Below are positions 44,303 to 55,171 of a DNA stretch of 64,000 nucleotides, piece by piece. The DNA comes from Theodoxus fluviatilis (lineage: Eukaryota; Mollusca; Gastropoda; Cycloneritida; Neritidae). The stretch covers positions 120,001 through 184,000 of the forward strand of contig JAWQFJ010001202.1 in the NCBI GenBank assembly GCA_034096865.1, read 5' to 3'. Every line of letters starts with the position of its first letter. The stretch's first letter is position 1. The notes below the pieces were generated by a model, which saw only the letters and a list, made by a program, of their open reading frames with translations, was not told the DNA's origin and did no database searches. A program made the position numbers and the translations under genes.

Positions 44303-45905
44303 CTGAAAAGACACCACATCACATTGTCACAGGGAGGAAAAGATATTAAAATGTGATAATAAACAACAGTCTCCCATCATCACACTGCTTCAATATCAAC
44401 TCAGTTGATGCATTACCTTGAGACTTTGCCAAGATGAAAGATAAAATTCATTGTTCCCATTTAAAATCATGGTAAAATAACTCTTCTGTGTTGGCATTAC
44501 ATTAAAACAACCCCAATTAAAAGTCACAGGAGGAACTCTTGTTTTTGGCCGTCTACCGGACCAGTGTTCACTATATCATCCTTTCAGAGCCAAGTTGACA
44601 GACTACTGTTCCCTGAGCTCAGCAGGAATAGAGGCAAAATTACATTGCAGATGTAATATCCAGTTTACACTTCATCCTAAAAGTTTCAGTACATTAAAAC
44701 AGGCATTATCATTATTCTACATCTGCATGAAAAAGGACCAAGATCATGCAAACATGACACTAGGGTTCCTGCAGACTTTAAAGAAACAAACTTCAAAACT
44801 TTCTCAACTTTTAGAAAAATTTAATAACATTTTCTCACACAAATCTATTTAAAATCATAATTGTTTCACATTGCTTGGGGCTGAAATTGACATTTGGATA
44901 AGTTGCATGCATAAAAGACTGGGAGGAAAAATAGCAAACACTTTCAAAGGAGAACAACATGACATGCGGATAAGCACAGAAAAGAAGGGGGAAAAATTGT
45001 TGATGCTAAAATTTTACAACTCTTCCATGACTTTTCACTTTTCAGTTTTAATTTTAGCCAAAATGTATTTTTCAAAGCCCTTGAAAAGTACTTGGCTATT
45101 AAAAAAACTTTACAGTACAAAAGAGAAATGGAGGAAGTGACCCGTTTGTCCTTTATTATTTTCTTCCTCAAGAGACAAAATTCTTACCGAGTTGTGGACA
45201 CTGCCCTGTTCAATTTAGTAATGCAGTCTGAGATTTTGCAGCATGGAAAACATCATCTCTCTCTGAGTAGACTGTTAGGAAAATTAGTCATTTTCATAAA
45301 TGCAGTATCACAGCTGCAAGTGCAAGAATGAGGGCCCAAATGAGAAAACTTCAGAATTTCACACATTATCTCTGGCCCCACAAGAAGCAAATGGCAACAA
45401 TGTTATCAAAACACCAACTAAACTTTGGTATCAAGACTCTTCATAAGACTGATGACTATTTTCTTCCAAAGAATGACCACATTTTAAAACAGTTCTAAAC
45501 AAGTTTCCAAACAGTGCCATTAGACTGGCTTTTCCATGTTGTGATGAAAACCCTTTGAAATAACGGCCACGTCTGAACCAAGGTGTTCTATGACCAACCC
45601 TTCAAATAGACAGGCAGGCAAGAGGGCATGTCCCAGCAGAAGATGGGTGATTACCACTACTTTCATTTATGCACGATAGAGCATTTACCCTCCAAAAGAT
45701 ATTCTGAATTTGACAAGTCTCCTCTCCTTAAACATGTTAAGTTATACAGTGAAAGTTCACATGAATTTATCAGTTAACACAAATTCTTTGGATACGAGGC
45801 ACAAAATGTTAAGAAATAAACAACAGGCATCAGTTTTCAGTTCTCAAATGTTCCAGTCGTTACATAATTCAATCATTGTAAGTCCATGAAAAAGTAATGT
45901 TGGAC
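44303..45905. other. Intron e2/e3 (part), no gene recognised
   Basis: AT-rich. I searched the minus strand here for an exon that would bridge the phase gap between e2 and e3 (length 2 mod 3) and for a family-like LAEAC.DGDV motif, and found neither. Confidence 0.5.
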
Positions 45906-47018
45906 TTAACTCATTGCTTACGCAGGGATAGCATTAGGAAAGTTACCTCTGTACGCAGTGTTTTTTTAAGTTTTCAAAAAATCGTACAAAGTCCAAATTT
46001 TGAATAACTGTTTAATATTTGGTGCCACAAGAAAGAAAATCATTTGCACTTTCTAGCTGAAGTGCTGGATAGTTACAATATGCAGTAAGAAAATTGGGGA
46101 AATTTTTTTTTTAACACCAGGTACATGCAATTTTGATTTTCTTTTTTTTTTACACCTAATGTATTGTACTAATAGTCAAGAGATAGATTTTGCACAACAG
46201 TTCTGAAATCAGTATTTCCACATCAAACTATATTGATGCATGATTGACTACAGGATAAAAAAATGCTTGAAAATGAATTTTTTTTGCAAGTCAGAGAGGT
46301 GAAATCAGAAAATATACACTTACTCACTGCAATCTGTGTGAATAGAAAGTCTCAAAATGGCCTGAGAGAAAGAAGGCGCCCTACTCGGCTTAGTCCTCTT
46401 TTGTGTGGTACAGTTCATTGGAGGAGTAGAGAAGGTTTTTGGCATTCTCTGCATCCGAATCGATGTCTGTGTCTGCTGTAAACACCGTTTCTAACTCTTC
46501 CTCTCTCTCTCTGACGTCGATGGCAACGAAGTCCATTCGTCTTCGCTGTCAGCCACGAAGTCGATTTGTCTGCGCTGTCAGCCACCGCTTCATTCTCGTT
46601 GACTGGGACTATTTCCGCATCAGAATCATAAAGATCTTCTTCAGAAGTCCAATATCCACCTAGATCTTCAATATCAGACCCTTCTTCCATCCACACTTCT
46701 AATACTTTGTCATTTTCATCACCGCTTGATCTCCTTCGACAACGCGACGCCATGTCGACAAGCACGTAAACACGACGTAGGGTGAGCGTAGCTTCTACTA
46801 CATCTAGCTTTCTCACGGGGACTATACTAAAGAAAAGGTAACTCCAGCGAACACACATTGGATAGAGAAAAAAGAGCTGTACGATTTACTTCCCTTGAAA
46901 CAGCCACGGAGATAGGAAAAATTCATTACGGCGACCGCAACACGTAGTTGAGCTGCGTAGCCAAAGGGTGTTGGCGTCATCGCAACCACGTGGTTGAGCT
47001 GCATAAGCAATGAGTTAA
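45906..47018 (-). mobile_element. Short piggyBac-like element, TTAA-flanked
   Basis: TTAACTCATTGCTTACGCAG at 45906 matches, inverted, CTGCATAAGCAATGAGTTAA ending at 47018 (one mismatch in 20). TTAA is at both edges. 1113 bp with only an N-terminal transposase-like remnant, so it is non-autonomous. It lies in the intron between e2 and e3, where the reading phases do not join. Confidence 0.8.
46415..46753 (-). pseudogene. piggyBac-type N-terminal transposase remnant
   Basis: From ATG at 46753: MASRCRRRSSGDENDKVLEV, DLYDSDAEIVPVNENEAV. A frame change then leads to EEELETVFTADTDIDSDAEN, AKNLLYSSNE. Acidic, Asp/Ser-rich N termini of this kind are usual in piggyBac transposases. The catalytic core is absent. 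Confidence 0.5.
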
Positions 47019-47204
47019 GCCTCCTTGGCACAGGATAACAGATGTCAAGTTTAGTTATTCAAAACAAAAAACAACAACAAAATAAAGCACATGGCCAGAA
47101 ACCCACACATATACACACAGACTTCTTTTGTCACCATCTACAGAGGCTTCTCTACAAAAACCAAGGCAGACTACATGCAAAAGGGGTAACAAGTATCGTC
47201 TTAC

Positions 47205-47362
47205 GCACTTGTCACATATAAGTTGCGTGGACTGCTCACTTTGCATCCTATGCAGAGCCTGAGCAGCTTCATCCAGAGCGCTACTCACAGAGGAGGTCAG
47301 CGTTCTCAGTACTTCTGGATCGGTCAGGGCTTTGCCGTCCTTGGAGGGCAATTTGCTGATTC
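47205..47362 (-). CDS. mask/ANKHD1: mask exon e2: helical pre-ankyrin segment
   Basis: Acceptor CCCCCCCAG and donor TGC|GTAAG. The two bases GA complete the Gly started in e1, giving GISKLPSKDGKALTDPEVL, then LTSSVSSALDEAAQAL, strongly like the DPEVLRRLTSSV...ALDEAA segment of ANKRD17. It ends LICDKC in phase 0, which does not match e3 starting at 44302, so a small exon may be missing or e3 may use an internal acceptor. Confidence 0.93.
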
Positions 47363-48860
47363 CTGGGGGGGAAATAATAAATAAATAAATTAATAAATAT
47401 GGGGAAATATATGCAGACACTATATAATTATTCATTCACAAGTGTATCTAGTTGTGTTGATGCAAGCTTCATCTATCTGTGATTTCTTGCACATTCATCA
47501 GAGGACCACTGCAATCCCCTGACAGGGTTGTCACCACAATCCATGGCTGACGCTGTTTTCAACCTTTCTTCAATAAGCTTACAACCCTTTATTTTGCAAA
47601 TTGAAGCCAAACATTCTCCAACCTGACTTTGACACATGCAGAAGTAACTAGCAAAAAGTTTATAACAGGTGGGCAAAGAGATATGAGGTGGGAGTGAGTG
47701 ACTAGGTTATGAATTGCAGAGGGTTTGCATGAAGTTAGGTGGGGTAGAGGGATGAGTGAAAGTGGAGATGATAGACAGCCTGCACATTTCCCAATCTCGA
47801 GTAGCTTCAAGTGTAAATGATATAACCGTAAGACATAACTCATGATAACTGATGTGATATGAGTATTTGGCTCTCCGGGAAAAAAATAAAAGAAAAGAAA
47901 AATTAAATAAGCAGACTCCAGGTACGTTTGAACTGCCTGTTTTCCTTCCATAAAAACCTTGGACACGTGTATCTCCACGCGTTCACACACACCAGCCAAC
48001 ACTCCTTCGAGTTCTGTACTCCTAGTGTTAAATCAAAAACTCATTTAATGGGCTCTCAAAACAATAGATATCATCAGATGAAGAAAAGACAGCACGGCTG
48101 ACAACCCTGCAATGACTGAAGGGGAGTTCCCGGTCTTCACAACAGTCAACACAATGGTGCACCCACTCTCCAACTCGGTCTGATTCATTCAGAACAAAAT
48201 AGAGCGCCAAGGCTAGGAGAAAGCTTACTTTCAGACAAACTCAGAAGAAACTGTGCAAAGTCATGTCTTAGGAGAGTCGGTGAATCAAGAATATTTATTA
48301 TACTACCCAAAGCACGTGGTGTTCAAATGCCAAGTTATCATAGCGGGTGATAATGCATCATGACCTCAACTTGCGCACGAAGCCAACAGTTCAAGCGGAA
48401 GTAGAGGTCACGTGACTAAAAGCTGAACTCTTCTGGCAGAGAGTAACACTAATAGTCACCTGCCTGAACACAGGAGCTTTCAGTACGTAAATACGTCAGC
48501 ACTAACAAGGATAGCAATGCTCTGGCTACACGTGTAAATCATACCCAAATAGTTTCTCCTCCTTTTTCTAATCTACTTTCTGGAACGAAAATCACGCTAC
48601 ACATCGCATCGCGAACCGTGTTCGTCGCGAGCCGTGTTGCGCAAGATGAGCGCTCACTAACACAGAAGCTCGTACGCAGGCGTCTGGTAGTGGTACGCCA
48701 TAGACGAAGTATCCTTGCTGCGCGCATTTGCTGTACCAAAACTAAGTCATAATTATGCATACTGGCGGAGTGTTGACTGAGGAAAAACATTCACACAAAT
48801 CGTTGCATGTTGGAAAATGAACATCGTGTCCTTCGGTGAAATCCACTGGAATGGGGAGTG
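47363..48860. other. Intron e1/e2 (part), no gene recognised
   Basis: Mixed AT-rich sequence with no repeat family I could link to another copy here. The GC-richer stretch 48590..48720 (GTGTTCGTCGCGAGCCGTG) may be transposon- or promoter-derived; no ORF supports either. Confidence 0.4.
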
Positions 48861-48870
48861 TGGGTGGAGA

Positions 48871-49085
48871 GCCAGGGGGGAGGGGGAGGGGGAAGAGGGA
48901 GGGGGAAGAGGGAGAGGAAAGAGGGGAGAGGAAAGAGGGGGGGGGGGGGGGGGGGCCGCAGAGAGAAGGGGGGGGGGGGGGGGGGCGCCGGGCGCAAAGA
49001 GAGGGGGGGGGGGGGGGGGGGGGCGCAGAGAGAGGAGGGGGGTGGGGGGTGGGGGGGGGGGTGAGAGAGAGAGGGGGAGGGGGGA
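48871..49085. repeat. Poly-purine GGGGA/G-rich tract
   Basis: About 215 bp of GGGGAG, GAGAGG and long G runs, a probable G-quadruplex or triplex former and hard to sequence accurately. Gly/Arg- and Pro-rich open frames across it are artefacts. Confidence 0.95.
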
Positions 49086-49285
49086 CAGATTGTATGAATG
49101 ATGGGTTTATGGCTTGTGCTTGCAAAGACATTTCTCACACTAGCACTTGTAAAGCACTCTTAAAGTGAAAATTGTGCATGCATTTGTGCTAGCACGAGGA
49201 GTTGCATGCATACCTCTGTGTGTGTATCATATGCATACATGCATGCCAGGGGAGGGATGTGTATGTGTGAGGCTAGCTAGCTCAT

Positions 49286-49395
<110 letters not shown>

Positions 49396-49818
49396 CACTG
49401 GAAACCAGAGTCTGTGGATGGCATTTCCTTGAGTGTAACACACAATGTTCTAAAGCTCTTCATTATAGAAAATCTTGAACACAGTAATACCCAATTCAGC
49501 CATCTTGATCACCGGAACAATTGATGGGCAGATACTTTCAAAATCAGTTTTGCTAACTCAGAAACTAGGCACACAAAGCTTCTCAGTAACCTCATCATGG
49601 TTTCAACATTAAAAGAAACAAAAAATCAAGTGCAGTGGGTTTCATTTTTAAACTTCTGGCTGCCCTTGGGCCATGATGAACAATAGAAAATATTTTTGTT
49701 AGTCAACTACTGTGTTATGGAACATGTTACATTGTGTATGACAAGATTAATTACTTGGGACATTTTGAAACTTGTCTACACCAATTGTTAGAAATTTGGT
49801 GTCGGATGGAGAGAATAG

Positions 49819-49957
<139 letters not shown>

Positions 49958-50930
49958 AGAGGGGGTGGGGGCCAGGGAATCAAGTAGAAGAAAATGATTT
50001 AGTTTTGTATTGCTTTTAGTTAGAGGATCACTGGAAGAACAAAATTTGTTCATCATCATGCTCTTTAAACTTAAAATTAAAAACAAGAAGAAAAGGCTTC
50101 AAAATCAAATAATGCTGCAGCAATGCTGTATGATGTTTGATTTGACTTTTTGAGGCCTTTTCATCCATTGTTGGGTCCTTCCAAAAAGCTGGGACCAATT
50201 GTGTGACATGAGTGGCAAAAAACCAAATGAGCTGAAATGCTTATTTTTGTATTGCATATGAAAAAACTGTGTTTGAGTGACAATAAAACCTAAATATGAA
50301 GATAAGTTTGTGATTGGTGTTCAAGTGGCAGATAGTTGAATGCGCCCAGTCTACGAAATGTCTATTGTAACATGGAAACCAAATGACAATAAATAAACAA
50401 CAAATGTCCTGTTTAAAATTGTCAAAATGATTCAATTCTTTTTAACATTCACTAAATAACAGCAAATACACAAGAAAATTTGCCAATGCAACATATTTTG
50501 ATACAGTACTATGATGTTTAACTTGAATGTACCAAATCATGTCGTAAACATTTACAAAAGTTTTTTTTTAACCTCAAAGGAAAAAAAGAAGAAAATGCAA
50601 CCATACAGTGAAATAATGTGTATTGCTGAATATAATTACCTAGCACAAAGACAAATTAAAAATTCTAATACAATAATTATATTTCTGATTTTTTTTAAAG
50701 TGATGTCTATTGTAACACGGAGACCAAACAAACGACAAAAATCTTAATTGCGTTCTTCCTATCAGTTTTGATTCTACTTTAAAACCAACACATTTTCTAC
50801 TGTATAAAGAAGGTCTTGAATACATAAAAACATGGAACAAGGGAATTCTAAGCTATAAGTTACCTACGTTTAATGGTGTAAAATATGTCTTGCGTAACGC
50901 AGAAACTTAAAAAATCAGTTCAGTTCAGCG

Positions 50931-51156
50931 TGTTCAGGAGGCGATCTCACGCGTGTACGGGTGTACGTCGTTTAGCTAAGATCCGGCCGCATTAATGTAT
51001 CTGCGTTTTGTGACAAACGTCTTGCTCGGCGATACTGTACTCCATGCACCTTAACGATCTGCGCGATTCGGGTGTAATCTGAAGCTAAACGACGTTCCGA
51101 ATATCGCAATTGGGGCGAATCGCCCAGCACCGCTCGCGAAGCTTCCCTCCTGAACA
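50931..51156. mobile_element. TGTTCAGGAG family element, copy 2
   Basis: TGTTCAGGAGG and CCTCCTGAACA form perfect 11-bp inverted ends, 226 bp overall, GC-richer than the flanks. Non-coding and nested in the 50173..52248 element. Confidence 0.7.
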
Positions 51157-51161
51157 GCGGC

Positions 51162-51233
51162 TTGTTCAGGAGGCGCAGCGCTGCAAAGCGCCCAATCACA
51201 TGCAGCACTTTGCATCGCTACGCGTCCTGAACA
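51162..51233. mobile_element. TGTTCAGGAG family element, copy 3 (72 bp)
   Basis: Starts TTGTTCAGGAGGCGCAGCGC, TGCAAAGCGC, identical to the left end of copy 1 at 41941, and ends TCCTGAACA. It directly follows copy 2. A minimal deletion derivative. Confidence 0.65.
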
Positions 51234-52259
51234 TGCCATTTCACGGCACTAGCGCTGCTCAGTTCGCGAGGACTCACCGAGTACTCTAGTCTATCACGGC
51301 CCTGGTGGTTGACTATAAATTATAAACTATAAACTGTGAAGAATTTGACACTGTATGCAACAAAAATTAAATTGTAAATCTAAATCAATCACCAATTCAA
51401 TCATAACACAATCAAGCTTATCGTAATCGCCTGTTGAAGCGTTGAATGGCACACAACATGTCTTTCGTAACAAGACCACACGATCCGGAATCCAAACAAC
51501 ACCACAAGAAAATCCCGCCAACCATATTGTTTACCCGGACCTACTGCGTTCTAATATCAATCCGCATGAAAGATGTAATGGAACACAGAAAATAGTCCTT
51601 CTTTTCTTATTCTAGAATGAGTACGCGCCTTTTTTGAACAGTCTTTCGTAACAAGCAAAACCGGAAACGATGTTCGCGGACAATTTTAAAATCAACATAA
51701 CTTGATGTTTCCTAATAAATGAAAACAAAACAGCAACTGTGTAGTGACCTAGAAACACATCGTTCTCATTGCAACGTCACAGTCATATATTCCTACGCTT
51801 TACTGGACTAGCGTAGTGAGCTATTTGATGGCTTCACACTCGGAAACCACATGTTACGAAAGACAGGAAATTGGACTCGGGCTAATATGACAGAAAATAC
51901 TAAACACATCATTATTTCAAACTAATGGTACAATTATGTAAGTATTAATAGATACGAATATGATTTCATTGTGTTTTAATATGCTATCTTGCAATTCAAA
52001 TCTATGCCCAAGTAAATGCATATCTAGCATGTCACAACACGTGACCTTCTTCTGAACCACTTTTCGACTTTTGGGCCAAATATTTGAAATGCACTGATAA
52101 TCTATAAATGTGAAGTTATCAATACTATTTCTGAAATCATTTTGGGGGAGGTTTACACCCATAACATTGAGAAAAAGAGTTGTTTTGGAGTTCAAAAAGG
52201 GTTTTCCCCATTACACCTGTGTAGCAACCCAGCTTTTTGGAAGGACCCTGTTGTAAGTG

Positions 52260-53410
52260 AGTGCTTGCATGCAAGTAAGTTTAATCACATTCACACTACA
52301 CTTACTTAAGAATGCAACTTTGTTAATAACTTACATAGATGTGCAAGAACATCAATTTTTCCTCTTCTGTATTGATACTTGGGAAGATAAAGTCTTATCA
52401 AACTGTGTTGGCGGCTGTATTATAAACAGTAGGGGTGGGGTTGTGGAGTCTCCAAAAACTCATAGAAGGGGTCGGTTGGGTGGCTAGAGTGGTGATTCTG
52501 TAACTGTCAGCTACATACTGTTAGTGAGAACCATTCAGTGGTGAGAGTACTGGTGATGTTACTTGGGAGCTTGTGGCTTTGGTGCTTGCCTGAGATCCAG
52601 TAACATTTTCTGTCCCCTACAGGCTATAGCTCAGCATTTCAAAACAAAAGAATAGTCCATTGGCAAGTCAACATAAATTCAGTTATGACTTCAAAAGTTA
52701 CTTTATCATATAGAAAAAGAAGCTGCACTCTTTATCTTGGCTATCATAATAATTATTTTTAAAATCCCATCCAAACGATGTCTATATATGTTAAAGTGAA
52801 ATCTGTCACTATGAAGTTGCTATAAGTATAACCCATTGGGTTTTTTTTCTAGGTGCCTTTATCCTACTATTACTAAGCATGGCAGATGTAAACCAGTGAA
52901 ACATTCTTTGACTTTCTACTCTTTTTTTTTTTTTTTTTTTTTTTTTTGGTAATTTATTAATGCAAAATCAAACAACAAGCCAATCACTGAATCAGTCTCC
53001 TCAATGTACAGCTCTGCACAAAAAAGGTTGTTTTACAGCCAGCTACATAGCCATGTAACCACAAGCTGTCATTCCAACAGTGAGATGTTGCAGTGTTATT
53101 TCAGGCCATTTGTAAATTATGTTTCAGCTGAATTTGTAAATAATATATGTTTCAGCTGAGTCCTCCACAAAAATATGGATTGAGGTGCAGCAAATGATCA
53201 ATCTCACTTTAGGTTTCACAAGTAACCAAGAACAATATAAGGAAGACTTTTAAATGAAAGCAAAATAAACACCTAGGACTTGCAAAATGGAAAACGTTCT
53301 TAGAATTATGAAGGCAAAAAGTAAATCATGCACAATGCCCAGGCAAAACAACAACTGCCAACTAGCAGTTAAGTCTAAGAGCAGGGACTCCATAGTTACT
53401 TATGGATTTT
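52260..53410. other. Intron e1/e2 (part), no gene recognised
   Basis: AT-rich intronic DNA with a poly-T run at about 52922..52948. No exon or transposon end was recognised. Confidence 0.5.
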
Positions 53411-53615
53411 AGTGGATTGATGATGGAGTTCTACAGCCTATCAGTCTTTGTAGGCTATTTAAGTCTAAGGTGATTATTGATCATGCTCCAAAATTCTAGG
53501 AATTTGTTGGAATAAGAGGAAGTCAAGACTTGATTTTCCCAGTTATTTGCCTCTTTCCAAATGCATAGGGAGACCTCATGGGTGAATTTCTATCCCAGCC
53601 CACAGGGGGAAGTGA
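53411..53615 (-). repeat. SINE-like dispersed repeat, copy f
   Basis: TTCTACAGCCTATCAGTCTT, TGTAGGCTATTTAAG, CCAGTTATTTGCCTCTTTCC, CATAGGGAGACCTCATGGGT and CCACAGGGGGAAG. Same layout and orientation as copies a-e. Confidence 0.85.
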
Positions 53616-54084
53616 TTAAAGTGGAAAATGACAAATGAGTTAAGAAGGAAGAGATCCACCATGCCAGGCTAAACAGCCCAGCTGAACAGATAGGAGCTCT
53701 TCAAGACTTCAGGCCACCCAACACACCTATAGGTATACAGTCCTCAAAACCAGTGGCAAGATAAGGCAAGGAAGATTATTGGACACTACCTCAAGACCCT
53801 GCCACTAAGCCTCTGGTGCTTGTTACCAAGAAACCAAGGATTTGAATGAAATGATACTACACATTCTCTTCCGTGTCACCAATGGCATGAGACAGTCCCC
53901 ATACACACCCTGGCTCCAGGTCAGTGACAGCCAGGAAAGAGTGTCTATGAAAGAGTAATTCTAATTACTCACACCCAGTTTCCTTCACACTCTGCCATTT
54001 GTCTCCAGCAATGATGCATGGACAGAGAAGCAAAAGAGACAATGAGCTGTGACAATGAGCTCACTGTAGTGATGCAGTTAGCCT

Positions 54085-54880
54085 GTGCCATTCCTTCCCC
54101 AATGCAAAAAGTGCTGCTGTGGGCAGCCTGCCATTCCTCTCCCTAATGCAAAAGGTGCTGCTGTGGGCAGACTGTGTCATTCCTCTCCCCAATGCAAAAG
54201 GTGCTGCTGTGGGCAGACTGTCATTCCTCTCCCCAATGCAAAAGGTGCTGCTGTGGGCAGACTGTGTCATTCCTCTCCCCAATGCAAAAGGTGCTGCTGT
54301 GGGCAGACTGTGTCATTCCTCTCCCCAATGCAAAAGGTGCTGCTGTGGGCAGACTGTGTCATTCCTCTCCCCAATGCAAAAGGTGCTGCTGTGGGCAGAC
54401 TGTGTCATTCCTCTCCCCAATGCAAAAGGTGCTGCTCTGGGCAGACTGCCATTCCTCTCCCCAATGCAAAAGGTGCTGCTGTGGGCAGACTGTGTCATTT
54501 CTCTCCCCAATGCAAAAGGTGCTGCTCTGGGCAGACTGTCATTCCAAAGGTGCTGCTGTGGGCAGACTGCCATTCCTCTCCCCAATGCAAAAGGTGCTGC
54601 TGTGGGCAGACTGCCATTCCTCTCCCCAATGCAAAAGGTGCTGCTCTGGGCAGACTGTCATTCCTCTCCCCAATGCAAAAGGTGCTGCTGTGGGCAGACT
54701 GAGCCATTCCTCTCCCCAATGCAAAAGGTGCTGCTCTGAGCAGACTGTGTCATTTCTCTCCCTAATGCAAAAGGTGCTGCTGTTTGCAGACTGCCATTCC
54801 TTTCCCCAATGCAAAAGGTGCTGCTGTGGGCAGACTGTGTCATTTCTTTCCCCAATGCAAAAGGTGCTGCTGTGGGCAGA
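54085..54880. repeat. 46-bp minisatellite, about 17 units
   Basis: Unit TCATTCCTCTCCCCAATGCA AAAGGTGCTGCTGTGGGCAG ACTGTG, with 44- and 43-bp variants lacking GT, and one shortened unit near 54541. Long open frames run across it on both strands (up to 292 codons on plus) because the units lack stop codons; they look repeat-derived, not genic. Confidence 0.95.
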
Positions 54881-55171
54881 TGTGGATGCCAATAACCAAC
54901 TGCTTCACAAACCATGCAGGGGACTTGTGGCTTTGTCTCCACTCATCAAGTGTACAAGAATAAGACCTCCATCAGGTATTTACTGCTCAGACCACACCTG
55001 TCTAGATCTACACTGGTCATTCCGTAACAGAATTAATCATCAACTTCACTGAAACATCCACTGCCAGAAGGGCTGGTTCTTCTAAATCTTCCTCTAAAGC
55101 AATATCCTCTTTTACATCTCGTATGTGCCTGTGCAAATCCCTGATGCTAATATACCTGCATTAGCATCATA

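Larger units (their letters stand above)
50173..52248. mobile_element. 2.1-kb inverted-repeat DNA element with nested insertions
   Basis: GGGTCCTTCCAAAAAGCTGG at 50173 matches, inverted, CCAGCTTTTTGGAAGGACCC ending at 52248 (perfect over 20 bp). Inside, a motif of the type TGTCTTTCGTAACA recurs in both orientations (near 50357, 50703, 50886, 51459, 51640 and inverted near 51850), as expected for subterminal transposase-binding repeats. Two TGTTCAGGAG elements lie within it. No transposase ORF remains. Confidence 0.75.

Noticed and set aside
45541..45680. Minus-strand frame (LFEGLVIEHLGSDVAVISKG) considered as the missing e2/e3 exon
   Set aside because: No match to the family's first ankyrin repeat and no acceptor/donor pair giving the needed phase.
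48742..49168. Pro-rich and Gly-rich open frames on both strands
   Set aside because: Translation of the G-rich purine tract; no start context and no conservation expected.
54085..55052. Plus-strand open frames of 205-292 codons (CHSSPQCKRCCCGQ-type repeats)
   Set aside because: They follow the 46-bp array, shift frame between units and have no splice, promoter or family support.
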